Shown here piece after piece: positions 1-8,832 of a stretch of 64,000 bases of DNA. Origin of the DNA: Microplitis mediator (Eukaryota; Arthropoda; Insecta; Hymenoptera; Braconidae). Both the position numbers and the translations under genes were made by a program. The stretch lies in the NCBI RefSeq assembly GCF_029852145.1, contig NC_079975.1:21767364-21831363 (forward strand). Reading direction: 5' to 3'. Position 1 is the stretch's first letter; each line of letters opens with the position of its first letter. The notes beneath the pieces were generated by a model, which was given only the letters and a program-made list of their open reading frames with translations, had not been told where the DNA came from and did no database searches.

Positions 1-199
1 TTAATTCTCTTGAGGTAAAATTCGCTCTGGAGTTTACATCAATTTTTAAAAAATCCAGATCACTAGAGAAATAAACTCTGGAATTACTCCGTATTCGAAG
101 TGATATTTTTTAAACTCTGGAACTCCGAGCGAATTTGAATTTTAATAAAATCCGAAATTATTCCGAATTAACTCCTGATTTTTTTGCAGTGTAAAATTT
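1..199. repeat. Dispersed GGAGT/ACTCC-rich repeat, cut by window start (copy 1)
   Basis: This AT-rich stretch repeats motifs such as ctctggagt, aactctgga, ggaactccgag and cgaattactcc, and ends at ttttttgcagtgtaaaa. Related sequence recurs at 2277-2425 and 6322-6657, so it is a dispersed non-coding family, probably a MITE. It lies in the ACADSB intron upstream of the first visible exon. Confidence 0.55.
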
Positions 200-239
200 T
201 TTAAAATTATTAATTAATAATTAAATTTTAAAAATTTAG

Positions 240-3200
240 ACTCCACAAAAATGGATAAAAAAAAGAAAATTTCATGTAACTGCATCAGTATTAAATTATA
301 CACCAGGACCTTTGACCCAATTTACTGAGGACGAAATAATGATGAAAGAAACTGGTATATTTTAATTATTATTTATATTTATAGATGATATATTAGATAT
401 TTTAAGTAGAGAATATTAATTATAATAGATATATATTTAATTGAGTACAAGGACATCACTATGTCCTTGTTAGTAATTATTAGCTGAGAATAAGAATTTA
501 AATTATAAGTTTTTAATTTTTTAAAAAATGAATTTTAATTTTTAAATTTCAAATTTTTTTTAGTTGCCAAGTTAGCTAAGGAACAAATTGGACCATTGGT
601 CAAAAAAATGGAAAAAGAAGGAAAAATAGACGATGGTGTTTTAAAACAATTGTTTGAAAACGGAGTAAGATTTTAATTTACTTAAAATAATTAGTTTTTT
701 ATTTAAAAAGTTACGTTGCTTGCGAAAGTTTGAAATATACTGATAAAAATTAATATTTTGATTAATTGGTCGTTTAAATTCATTGGCAATATTTACTTAA
801 TTTATTAAAGTTCAATGAATTTTTTTTAACGATAGTGAATTCTGGTAACTGATTTTTTTTAAATTATCAAAAATTTATCTCGTAAATTTAAAATTCAAAA
901 AAATTTACTCGGCTTTTAAATTTTAATTTTATAGAAATTAAAACAGCGTTGAATCCTTTTTGAATTTAAAAGACTGGGCGCCACTGGGCTGAGATTCGGT
1001 TTTGTTCAAAAATCGAAGTTTTTAAAAATCAATGATCGGAATTTTGATTTTTTCTACAGTAAGCAAAAAGAAAATTTGAATTTTGAAACCCTCGTAGACG
1101 GGATTTGATAAAATTTAATAATTAATTACTGATTTTTTTTTTAAATTTAAAATGGCGCCCATGTAAAATCCTTTTCTTTGCGGAAAAAAATTAATACAAA
1201 ATTTGAATTCATCATACGGCTGATAAATTAAGTAACTTTGGAATTAATACGAAGTAACTCATTAACATTTAATTATTAATTATTATTAATTTTACAGTTA
1301 ATGGGACTAGAAATATCAACAGATTACGGCGGCAGTAGTTGTAATTTTATGACAACAATTTTAGCTGTTGAAGAATTGGCTAAAGTTGATGGTGCAGTAG
1401 CCGCACTTGTTGACATTCATAACACATTAGTTAATTCATTAATTATAAAAGTTGCATCTGAAGAACAAAAAGCTAAATATCTACCAAAATTAGCCCAAGA
1501 ATTCGTAAGTTACTTTCATAAATTTTTTAAAAATTATTTGCAAAATAATTAAATTTATTTAATTTTTAAAGCCCGGAAGTTTTTGTCTGACCGAACCAGG
1601 AGCTGGCTCAGATGCGTTTTCATTAAAAACAGAAGCAAAAAAAGATGGGGATCATTATATTATTAATGGGACAAAGATGTGGATATCAAACTCCGATATC
1701 GCTGGTGTATTTATAGTTTTTGCGAATGCAAATCCATCGAATGTAAGTTTAGTAAATAATAAACAAGATTAATTAGCGCGCGAAATAAAAAAATATTTAT
1801 TATCTTATCTTTTAAAGAAAATTCATATGTGAAAATTAAAGGCCAGATAAATAAATTAGCGTTATTATCTTTACACATAAATTTAAAAACGATAAACAAT
1901 ATTTATAATAACAATTATTATTATTATTTATTAGGGTTATCGCGGGATTACGACATTTTTTGTAGACAGAGACATGCCTGGAGTATCCGTAGGAAAACCT
2001 GAAGATAAATTGGGAATAAAAGCATCGGGAACGTGTATGGTGCACTTTGAAAATGTGCGCGTGCCTGCGACGAATATTTTAGGACAATTTGGGCATGGAT
2101 ATAAATACGCAGCGGGTTTTTTAAATGAAGGCCGCATTGGTATCGGCGCTCAGATGATTGGTATCGCTCAAGGATGTCTTGATGCAACGATTCCGTACAC
2201 TCTTGAACGTAAACAGTTTGGAAGTGATATTTTTTCATTCCAAGTAATTAATTTTATTAGTTATTATTTTTATTAATTACTCTGTAAAAAAATAGGGAGT
2301 GAATTCGGAGTGATCATGGATTTTATTTAAATCCAAATTCACTTTCCCTTGGAGTCCAAATCTCTTTAGGAGTGAATCGGACTCTGGATTTAATCTGCGT
2401 TCACACCGCAAATTTTTTGCATAAAATATTAATTTTTTTTGTTAATTTCCGCAGTCGATGCAACATCAAATCGCGCAGGTGGCAACAGATTTAGAAGCTG
2501 CAAGATTATTAGTTTATAATGCCGCAAGAATGGTCGAAGCTAAGCAAGATTTTGTCAAAGAAGCAGCGATGGCTAAACTTGTTGCTTCAGGTATTGATAT
2601 ATTTTTCATTTCACCATCGAAACTTAAGGTTTCAGTGTTTCTACAGCCAGTAGATAGAAGATAATTTCAGTCCAATGCCGCGAATTAATATCAGCGAACG
2701 CGTAAATGGAGAATGCCATCAGTTAGCGGGAGAAAAATTTGTGTTTCGTTCCTTGGGAAGAAACAAATAATTTTCCTGTCCGCTGACTGAAGGCTTTCGT
2801 AATTTAAACTCTGATATGTCATTTATTTAATAGTAGCTTCAGACCATTAATTTTATTTACGTAAATGACAGTTCTAACTGTGATTGAGTTTTATAAAAAT
2901 TGGTGTCAATAATAAATGAATCGTTTATTTGAGAAACCCCATAAATCAAGAAAACAAAATTTTTCAGGAAACACAAAAAACATTTTTTTGGAAAAACTTG
3001 ACATTAAAATAATAAATAAAAAATTTAATACAATAATGTTAGCGTCTCTGGAAAAGATTCCAACAAGAAAAATTTAACTTTTTAACTGAAACTACTTAAA
3101 AAAATTATTTAAAGTTGATTGACTTAGCCCTGATTGAACAACTGAATTCGACCGAATTAAAAATTTTAATTCTGTGATATTCTGTCGAATTCTGCAAAAA

Positions 3201-4456
3201 AAAAATTGAACTGAATTGAAAATTTGAATTTGAATGAAACAGAATAAAACCGATTTAAAAATTTCAAATTCGTTTTAATTCGGATTCAGAACCAGAAATT
3301 GAAGAATTATTTTCGAATTAATCAGAATTAAAACGAATAGAACTATTTAAATTCGTTTTAATTTGGACAAATTCTAGTTTTCCTGCTGAATTAGACAGAA
3401 TTCATTTTTAAGTTAGGTACCGAGTTAACAGAATTTATCTGAACTAAATAGAATTAAAAATTTAATTCTGTTTAATTCGATCGAATTCAGTTGTTTAATC
3501 AGGGAGGGGGTTTCTCAACCAAACGGAAAAAAAGTTATAAAATCATTGTTTTTTAAAATGTTTCCACTCAAATCATTTATTACACTGATAAAATGAAGTA
3601 TTAAATATGTATTTGAACTCTGGAACTCAGAAATTACAAAAAATTATAATTAATTTAAACATTTTAATTAGTCATATAACAGTCAACGATAAAATAACAT
3701 TTGAAATTAATTTCCCAAAAAAGCGCGAATTTTAAATAAAAAAAAAAAAAAATTATTTCTGTAAAACTAAAACTGCATATGTTTATTTGAGTCATTGACT
3801 TGGGGTTTCTCAATTAAATGAAATTGCTGTCACCCCATTAATTTTTTTTAAACGCTGATTTGATGCATATTTTGATTGATTTCTATGGAGGGACATCCAA
3901 AGAACCAAAAAATGCAAAAAACCCAATTTCGTAAAAAACATGACTTATGGGGTTTCTCAAATAAACGATTCAAAAAGTATTTATAGTTTCTGCTTAATTA
4001 TAAATTGCAAACTACAATTTAATAGTTGATGACACCATTGGTCTTAAATTAACTTGTTCCTGACTGGCTTCTGATGAAACTTTAAGTTCCAGTGCTGGTA
4101 ATCATGAAAAACTGGTGTGTAACTCAGGATGAAAGACGATTTCCACCTGCGGGTGATGTCAGCCAACTTCACCCTGGTCTGAAATCGTTTTGTTTCATCC
4201 CAAGTCACTCAGTATTTTATTTAATTATTTATTTAAGGACTCGTTAGATTGCAATAATAAAATAATAATATTTTTTTTAGAAACCGCACTGAGAGTAACG
4301 GCAAAATGTATAGATTTTATGGGCGGTGTTGGATTCACAACAGATTTTCCACAAGAAAAATATTTCCGTGACTGTAAAATCGGTACTATTTACGAAGGAA
4401 CAAGTAATATGCAATTATCAACAATTGCTAAGCAAATACGTAAAATGTATTCATAG
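240..4456 (+). CDS. ACADSB: Short/branched-chain specific acyl-CoA dehydrogenase, 5'-partial, seven exons
   Basis: Mitochondrial flavoenzyme; the family oxidises 2-methylbutyryl-CoA and other short branched acyl-CoAs (isoleucine degradation) and passes electrons to ETF. Exons: 240-354, 564-664, 1298-1504, 1572-1742, 1935-2243, 2455-2590, 4281-4456. All joins keep frame and use GT..AG borders, giving 404 visible residues and a TAG stop. Acyl-CoA dehydrogenase signature 1 is at residues 146-158 (CLTEPGAGSDAFS). Signature 2 is at 358-377 (FMGGVGFTTD, then EKYFRD). The catalytic-base glutamate is E385 in IYEGTSNMQL. The remembered human ACADSB protein aligns throughout, including LTxxEIMMK, ILGQxGHGYKYA and NEGRIGI. 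The start codon and mitochondrial leader (about 28 residues by comparison with the 432-residue human precursor) lie upstream of the window. The 240 acceptor (ATTTAG) is the least certain border because it lacks a pyrimidine tract; an in-frame TAG at 237-239 blocks further extension. I see no frameshift or lost key residue. Confidence 0.93.
665..1297. other. ACADSB intron 2 of the visible set, nothing recognised
   Basis: A 633-bp AT-rich intron between donor GTAAGA at 665 and acceptor TTTACAG ending at 1297. I see no open frame of note, no clear inverted repeat and no RNA gene. The short GC-richer patches (for example around 975-995 and 1150) do not match anything I know. Confidence 0.6.
2277..2425. 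repeat. Dispersed GGAGT-rich repeat in ACADSB intron 5 (copy 2)
   Basis: The copy opens with tactctgtaaaaaaat and runs through gggagtgaattcggagtgat and ggattttatttaaatcc. The same order (gggagtaagttcggagtgat, cggattttactt) is seen at 6343-6373, and the reverse complement of the opening is at 6640-6657. It makes up most of the 211-bp intron 2244-2454 and stops short of both splice sites, so it is a tolerated intronic insertion. Confidence 0.6.
2711..2798 (+). other. Long imperfect hairpin in ACADSB intron 6 (pre-miRNA-like or tiny palindromic MITE)
   Basis: The arms 2711-2752 and 2757-2798 are near reverse complements. TCAGTTAGCGG (2719-2729) pairs with CCGCTGACTGA (2780-2790). The agaaaaatttgtgtttc block pairs, with small bulges, with gaaacaaataattttcct. 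GAATGCC pairs with GGCTTTC through bulges. The loop is only about 4 nt. Size and position in a sense intron fit a microRNA precursor, but small palindromic MITEs look alike. Confidence 0.4.
2917..3972. mobile_element. 1.06-kb non-autonomous TIR element in ACADSB intron 6
   Basis: Terminal inverted repeats of 32 nt at 2917-2948 and 3941-3972 agree at nearly every position. The core 2919-2944 (from aatcgtttatttgagaaa to ccccataa) is a perfect reverse complement of 3945-3970. Two degenerate inner copies of ggggtttctcaa occur near 3508 and 3802. No coding frame is visible inside, so it is non-autonomous. I find no clean target duplication (left flank ataataaa, right flank aaaagtat). A second element is nested at 3128-3504. 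Confidence 0.7.
3128..3504. mobile_element. 377-bp MITE nested inside the 2917-3972 element
   Basis: Both ends begin CCCTGATT: the 34-nt inverted ends at 3128-3161 and 3471-3504 differ at only two positions (G/A and C/T). The interior is rich in GAATTC and AATTCG words that pair back on themselves. There is no open frame. A different MITE with related CCCTG..CAGGG ends occurs at 61570-61731. Target duplication not evident. Confidence 0.7.
4127..4200 (+). other. 74-nt imperfect hairpin near the 3' end of ACADSB intron 6
   Basis: GGATGAAA (4127-4134) pairs with TTTCATCC (4193-4200), ACGATTTC (4136-4143) with GAAATCGT (4181-4188), and GGGTGA (4151-4156) with TCACCC (4169-4174), leaving a 12-nt loop. 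Shape and size resemble a pre-miRNA, 80 nt upstream of the last exon. Alternatives are a decayed MITE or chance in repeat-rich intron DNA. Confidence 0.35.
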
Positions 4457-4527
4457 AAAATATCCAGATACTGATACTGATATTAAAATAATAAATTATA
4501 TCACCGATTAAATGAATTGTCATACTT

Positions 4528-4538
4528 AATAAAATAAA
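4528..4538 (+). terminator. ACADSB polyadenylation signals
   Basis: Two overlapping AATAAA hexamers at 4528-4533 and 4533-4538 lie about 72 bp after the ACADSB stop. Cleavage shortly downstream would leave the transcript end within the 3' region of the convergent FMC1 gene. Confidence 0.55.
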
Positions 4539-4557
4539 TATTTTTTACGCTCAAAAA

Positions 4558-4563
4558 TTTATT
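4558..4563 (-). terminator. FMC1 polyadenylation signal
   Basis: TTTATT on the plus strand is AATAAA on the minus strand, about 86 bp beyond the FMC1 stop codon. It interleaves with the ACADSB signals, so the two convergent transcripts probably end tail-to-tail or overlap slightly. Confidence 0.5.
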
Positions 4564-4648
4564 AAAAATTTACAAACGTAATTATCTTTTTTACATACTA
4601 TCATTATGTAATAAAACTATTAGCTTGAATAAGTGTTATTTGTATAAA

Positions 4649-4957
4649 TTACTTTGGATCGTGAGGAAGTTTGAAGCCGACCAGATCAGCGGTTTCGCGA
4701 ACGCTGCGCTCGCCGGCACCAGAGTACTGACTGTTCAATTCATTGTAAGATCTCAGCGAGCTTAGATAGCAATTGTAAGTTTTAGCCAGATGCTGCAATT
4801 CCTCTCGAGCTTTGCAAAGTGTTTCGGAAGTTTCTTGGTGTTCTCTAGCTTGTGCCATAACATAACGCACGACAATGTTGTCCCTTATTTTATTTTCACT
4901 CGCTGTTTTACGTATTTCACTTAATAGCGACCGGATTAGTTTTAAATTTGAGTTCAT
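4649..4957 (-). CDS. FMC1: FMC1-like mitochondrial ATP synthase (complex V) assembly factor, single exon
   Basis: A 102-residue intact frame, close to the roughly 113 residues of human FMC1 (C7orf55). By homology it is a small mitochondrial LYR-related helical protein that works with the F1 alpha-subunit chaperone ATPAF2/Atp12 in assembling F1-ATPase. Visible family marks are the N-terminal helix LIRSLLSEIRKT, the central SETLCKAREELQHLAKTY, and the conserved C-terminal GERSVRETADLVGFKLPHDP. The start is the first ATG in a purine-rich context, with no better upstream ATG in frame. No intron is needed. It faces ACADSB with 192 bp between the stops. Its G+C is clearly higher than the flanking DNA, as expected of a constrained gene. 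Confidence 0.9.
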   Translation of the reverse strand: MNSNLKLIRSLLSEIRKTASENKIRDNIVVRYVMAQAREHQETSETLCKAREELQHLAKTYNCYLSSLRSYNELNSQYSGAGERSVRETADLVGFKLPHDPK

Positions 4958-5415
4958 TTTTTATCTGCAACGAAAATAAATTAAATATAGTTCATAATTA
5001 CTATAATTATTTTAATGAGGTCATTGTATTTTTTTTATCGCAATATTTTCATGAAAAATGAGGACATTAATAAATTACTCTTGTTAGAAAATACGATTAA
5101 ATTAATTAATACTAATTACTATTGTTTTTTAAAATTTAAGTCGCATTAACATCTGGTCATAAATGACCACAATAATTTGAATGAAATTACAAAGTAAATT
5201 TTATTAAACAATTTAAGGTTTTTAATGATGCGATAACTTTTTGCATTTTTTCTTATTAATTAGAAAGTTGGAAAATATTTTCTAAGTCCAATTTTTTCTG
5301 GGCATTCGACGAAAAATTGGAAGCTGATATGGATACGTTGCATTTGGGAAATTTAATAATTGGGACAATGATACGAGATGATTTTGTGCGAAGTTGTGGT
5401 ATGAGTAAATTTTTT
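4958..5415. other. Intergenic / FMC1 upstream region, nothing recognised
   Basis: AT-rich DNA upstream of FMC1 that must hold its promoter and 5' UTR, but I see no convincing core motif. A minus-strand frame of about 63 codons at 5256-5447 has no recognisable composition and runs into the MITE at 5416, so I do not treat it as a gene. Confidence 0.5.
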
Positions 5416-6314
5416 ATTTCAGGGTGGCCACAAAGAAATGATTTCAAAATTCCCTGATATTTCTCGGTTTTCCAGTAAGGTTTTCACATTTTTCCCTGAT
5501 TTAGAAATTTTATTCGTATCATTTAGATATTCAAAGTTTTTAGTATATTTTCATTTTTAATAATTAAATTTGATAATTAAATCATGCGAGAAACCAGAAA
5601 AAAAGGCAATAAAATAAATTAATATTGCCTAGATTTGATTATTCGATGTTAAAAATGTATAAGTTAAAATATTTAATAAGAAATTTTATGATTTAAATGA
5701 ATTCAAAATACACTGGTTACAAAAATTAAAGGATATTAAACAAATTTCAAATTTTTTGGTAATTTTCAACAGTTTGTAACTCGAAGGAAAATGGTCGTAC
5801 AATAAAAACAAAAAGTCAAACTGTAGCTTCAAGTGTCTAGTTTTCTGACCTGGGTTTTAAAATTTTTTTATTACGCACGGTTCCGGAGCAATCAAAAATC
5901 AATCATAATTATCAAAAAAAATTTATTGAAGCTCGAAGACCGTTTTTAAGACGAGCAAAAATTTGGTAAATTTATTTTTTGATAGTTTTCTTAGGATTAC
6001 TCTGGAACCGCACATAATAAAAAATTTAGAGACCAGATCAAAAAACTAGACACTTGGAGCTACAATTTGCCTTTTTTGTTTTTATCGTATGACCATTTTC
6101 TTTCGAGTTACAATCTGTTGAAAATCACTTTAAAATTTGAACTTTTTTTAACATCCCTTAATTTTTATAACTAGTGTATTATTGAAAATTTTTTTAATTT
6201 TGAACTGTAACAATTTAATTCGCGGATACTTTTCGAAATTCCCTGACATTTCCCTGATATTTCCCGGTTGCATTAAATTCCCTGATCATTCCCGGTTCGT
6301 GGCCACCCTGAAAT
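5416..6314. mobile_element. 0.9-kb non-autonomous element with GTGGCCACCCTG termini
   Basis: The 16-nt ends at 5416-5431 (ATTTCAGGGTGGCCAC) and 6299-6314 are perfect reverse complements. Inside both ends are repeated ttccctgat / tttcccgg words (5450-5495 and 6238-6292), typical subterminal repeats of hAT-like MITEs. The CAGGG start also suggests hAT, but I find no 8-bp target duplication. A palindromic block at 5707-6180 sits inside and may be a second, nested insertion. No coding frame. Confidence 0.65.
5707..6180. mobile_element. Fold-back element with ~185-bp inverted arms
   Basis: The left arm 5707-5893 and right arm 5994-6180 are long diverged inverted copies. They share aatacact[g/a]gtta at the tips, then ttttcaacag, tgtaactcgaa, gaaaatggtc, aataaaaacaaaaa and caagtgtctagttttctg, and end near a shared ggttcc-ga motif. 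About 100 bp of unpaired AT-rich sequence separates them. Transcription across it would form a very long hairpin. Non-coding. Confidence 0.65.
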
Positions 6315-6321
6315 TGGTGTT

Positions 6322-6657
6322 TTTCCTAAGTAAAAAATCGGGAGTAAGTTCGGAGTGATTACGGATTTTACTTATTTCCAAATTTACTCGGAATTCCGGA
6401 GTAAAAAAAAATCACTCCCCATACCAAATAAATACGGAGTTTGTTTTTTAACGGAGTAATTCGGATTTTATTTAAATTCAAATTCACTCCACCACTCAGA
6501 GTTCCGGAGTAAAAAAAAGATGACTCCGCATACGAAGTAAATAGGGAATTCGTATATTTTGAGATTTCGAAATAATCTGGATTTTATTGGAATCCGCATT
6601 CTCTCCGATTTGGAGTTTATTTTAAAATAAACTCCCCTTCAATTTTTTACAGAGTAT
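6322..6657. repeat. Dispersed GGAGT/ACTCC-rich repeat (copy 3) with internal duplication
   Basis: Same family as 1-199 and 2277-2425. It contains two diverged internal units of roughly 100 bp: one from cggagtgattacgg to agtaaaaaaaaatcactccc, the next from cggagtaattcgg to agtaaaaaaaagatgactcc. The right end, ttttttacagagta, is the reverse complement of the start of copy 2, which suggests a true element terminus. Confidence 0.6.
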
Positions 6658-6665
6658 GGAGGTTA

Positions 6666-7260
6666 ATAATCATCAGGGTACGGAAGTCTGTGCGCAACAA
6701 TAAAAATAAAAGAAAAAAATTGTTGTGAAAATAATATGTCAATAAAACTATCAGCAAGACAATTAGTAAGACCATCAGCAAGACAGTTGACTTGCTCGTC
6801 TTACACGCAGAGAAATTTTTAGTAAAAATTATCCAAAAAATGTGATACTATGAGGACATGTGGAAAATATCTAAATTTTTCCTATGCACATTGTAAAATA
6901 TACTGCTCGATAGCATGTAAATGAAGTGCAATTTCCACTAACAACATAGAAACAATTTAGTTATTGGCTAGATGTCCTTACAGTACTAAACATTATGGGT
7001 AATTTTTACTCAAAAATTATCTGCGTGTACTGACGGTCTTGCTCGTTGTCTTGCTGGTGGTCTTGCTAGTTGTCTTGTTGACATATTTTTTTCACAACCT
7101 CAATTTCGACATTCTTTTATGGTATTCGATATTTGAACATATATTTTAATTTAATTCACGTGAATTTGCTCGCGTCGTCATCTTGATATAAAAAAATTTG
7201 TGCAAATTCTTTTCTTTTATCCTTATCGTTGAGCACAAACTTCTGTACCCTGATAATCAT
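6666..7260. mobile_element. hAT-type MITE with perfect 8-bp target-site duplication
   Basis: The element body is 6674-7252. Ends start CAGGGTAC and the inverted repeats extend about 45 nt with scattered transitions (gaagt[c/t]tgtgc, then ataa..ataaaagaaaa). The direct repeat ATAATCAT flanks it exactly at 6666-6673 and 7253-7260. CAGGG-type ends with an 8-bp duplication are the hallmark of hAT elements. The interior has no transposase frame. It carries agcaagac repeats (6761-6800 and 7030-7080, inverted) and a nested MITE at 6804-7027. The right end lies about 50 bp from the SRR1 gene's 3' signal. Confidence 0.85.
6802..7029. mobile_element. TA-flanked MITE nested in the hAT element (mariner-like)
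   Basis: Inverted ends start CACGCAGA and continue for about 30 nt (then [g/t]aaattttt.agtaaaaatta). TA dinucleotides on both sides (6802-6803, 7028-7029) fit a Tc1/mariner target duplication. The body of about 224 bp is non-coding. It sits between the inverted agcaagac tracts of the surrounding element, so it inserted later. Confidence 0.65.
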
Positions 7261-7300
7261 GAACAATTAAAAATCGTATTTTCTACAGATAAAATATATA

Positions 7301-7306
7301 TTTATT
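7301..7306 (-). terminator. SRR1-like gene polyadenylation signal
   Basis: TTTATT on the plus strand reads AATAAA on the minus strand, 44 bp beyond the stop codon of the SRR1-domain gene. Confidence 0.5.
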
Positions 7307-7349
7307 AAATGAAATAAAATAAATTTACCGCTGAAAAAAAATAATAGTT

Positions 7350-8318
7350 TTAATGTCCAGCTGCAGGATTTTCATCAAACCGATAATTTTCGCTGTATAT
7401 AGGTACCCAAAAATCATCAGGTACATCAGTTAGTCGTGAATTTTTAAAAACATGTATCGAGGTAGAGTTAAATGCATCGGCCATACAATATTGATCGGTA
7501 TTAGACAGCTTAAGAGAAATTTCATCAACACAAACCGAAACTTTCTCAATCAGTTCACTGGCAATTTGGTAATGATTAGCAATCCCACGATTACGGGGCC
7601 CATTGCCCAAATCATTTTTTATCGATTCAAAACTATTCGTGAAAAAAATACAATTGTTAAGATTTAAACCCCAATTAGCATTAACGCAATTAGCTATCAA
7701 TCCTTTATACACGTGGGGCATGTAAAATAATGTCAGTGTGTCATTGTTAACTTTTCTCTGGGCATGTTCATTTACAGGAATAATCGATAGTCCAAGAAGT
7801 TCGAGTACTTCTATCTCTTCAGGATAAAATACTGGGTCGTATAAATAAACTGGACACTGATATCGTGACTTAATTGTTAATAATGCCGCTAATTGATGCT
7901 TCGAAGAACGAGATTGTGAAAAATTACCCAAACCATAGCAAACTATTTCTTGTATTGGATCACGGTCTAATATCGATAGTGATTTCGATAAACAATCGAA
8001 CAATATTTGACGGTATGGTGATTTACGCAGGACTATTACGGCATCGAGCATTGAGCTGAAAAATAAATTATTTAAAAACTAATTTTACTAAATCTAGACT
8101 GAGGTGATTGGAGGTTAGACGTGGGCATGGTGTTGATCAATAAATTACCAGTTATCGTTTACATTTAAATATATGTGTGGATTTTATACATACCGCAGAA
8201 GATGCTCGGTATTTATTTCAGGCGGGTACAGAATTACACCAAGTGGCAGAGGAATTACTTGACGATTACGTTGAGATCTACGTCTTCTGACAACTTGAAA
8301 TTCGTCTAGTCCGGGCAT
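7350..8318 (-). CDS. SRRD: SRR1-domain protein (SRRD-like), two exons, complete
   Basis: Exon 1 is 8318-8194 and exon 2 is 8055-7350. The 138-bp intron has donor GTATGT and acceptor TTTTCAG, and the joined frame gives 276 residues. SRR1-domain marks: a GLGNFS core at residues 83-88 followed by the conserved KHQLAALL helix, then YDPVFYPEE at 114-122 with LLGL, and TLFYMPH at 150-156 followed by a helix ending in ANCVNANW. The N-terminal 42 residues are basic (VRRRRSQRNR). The family is named from plant SRR1 (light and clock signalling); mammalian SRRD has been linked to haem regulation and clock output. The biochemical activity is not settled, and nothing here decides it. Starting at the internal methionine (8051) would give only 233 residues and lose the basic tail; the two-exon model is better because its splice sites and frame agree. 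Confidence 0.87.
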
Positions 8319-8501
8319 GTTTTTTTTTTTTAAGGAATGTATATGGTATGTAATGTATTTTTTTTTCTTTTTGCTAGTTTACCAGCTGGCCTGAAAGCGC
8401 TCCCGTGCAGCCAGTGATGGTACTACAGTTTTTTTTGTTGCATTTGACGCGGATTGTTCTTCTAATTCAAAATATTCAGGGGATATTTCTACTTATTGTT
8501 T
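8319..8501. other. Upstream region of the SRR1-like gene
   Basis: It holds poly-T tracts next to the start codon, then a short GC-richer stretch (about 8385-8460) that could contain the promoter of the minus-strand gene. No TATA box or initiator stands out. It ends where the dispersed repeat of the left array edge begins. Confidence 0.35.
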
Positions 8502-8832
8502 CGTGTTTTTTTTTTAATATTTTAAATATTTCTGTCATATTTTGACGTACGATTTTTACTTTTTCTCTAAAATTTATAATAATTTATTTTTCGAATATTT
8601 AAATTTACCGCGTGGTGAGAATAATTAATAAATTATTGATGAATACAAAAAATTTCGATGACAGTAAAGTTAGCAAACATTTAAAAATTTTTGGATTTCT
8701 TTTAACAAAAAAATAAATATTAAAAAAAATATTTTGAAAAATCGCACGTATAGTTTATGAAATTTCCAATATCTGCATTTTTTTTCATTATTTATCTGTT
8801 AAAAAAATTTTTTTTAATTTCAAATGTCGGCG
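8502..8832 (+). repeat. Left copy of a ~330-bp direct repeat that flanks the satellite structure
   Basis: This stretch matches 62959-63350 in the same orientation. Shared landmarks in order are a poly-T start, ttaaatattt, ttttgacgta[c/t]gattttta, aatttatttttc.aatatttaaa, tttaccgcg, a gat..gtaaagttag..acatt block, ataaatat and aaatgtcggcg. The outer tip of the left inverted arm lies within it, at 8643-8680. Function unknown; probably a decayed transposon fragment. Confidence 0.55.

Noticed and set aside
1711..2238. Several minus-strand frames of 60-96 codons opposite ACADSB exons
   Set aside because: They are antisense shadows of exons 4 and 5; the plus strand encodes the recognised protein.
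2458..2664. Reading exon 6 of ACADSB through to 2664 as one protein
   Set aside because: The family match stops at 2590, where a GT donor occurs and the continuation of the protein is found at 4281; the rest is intron.
5256..5447. 63-codon minus-strand frame upstream of FMC1
   Set aside because: No recognisable family and it extends into a MITE terminus.
5420..6310. Firm hAT assignment for the GTGGCCACCCTG element
   Set aside because: The ends are hAT-like but the flanks TTTTATTT and AAATTGGT show no 8-bp duplication.
7452..8059. Plus-strand frames of 61-71 codons over the SRR1-like gene
   Set aside because: Shadows of the minus-strand SRR1-domain coding sequence.
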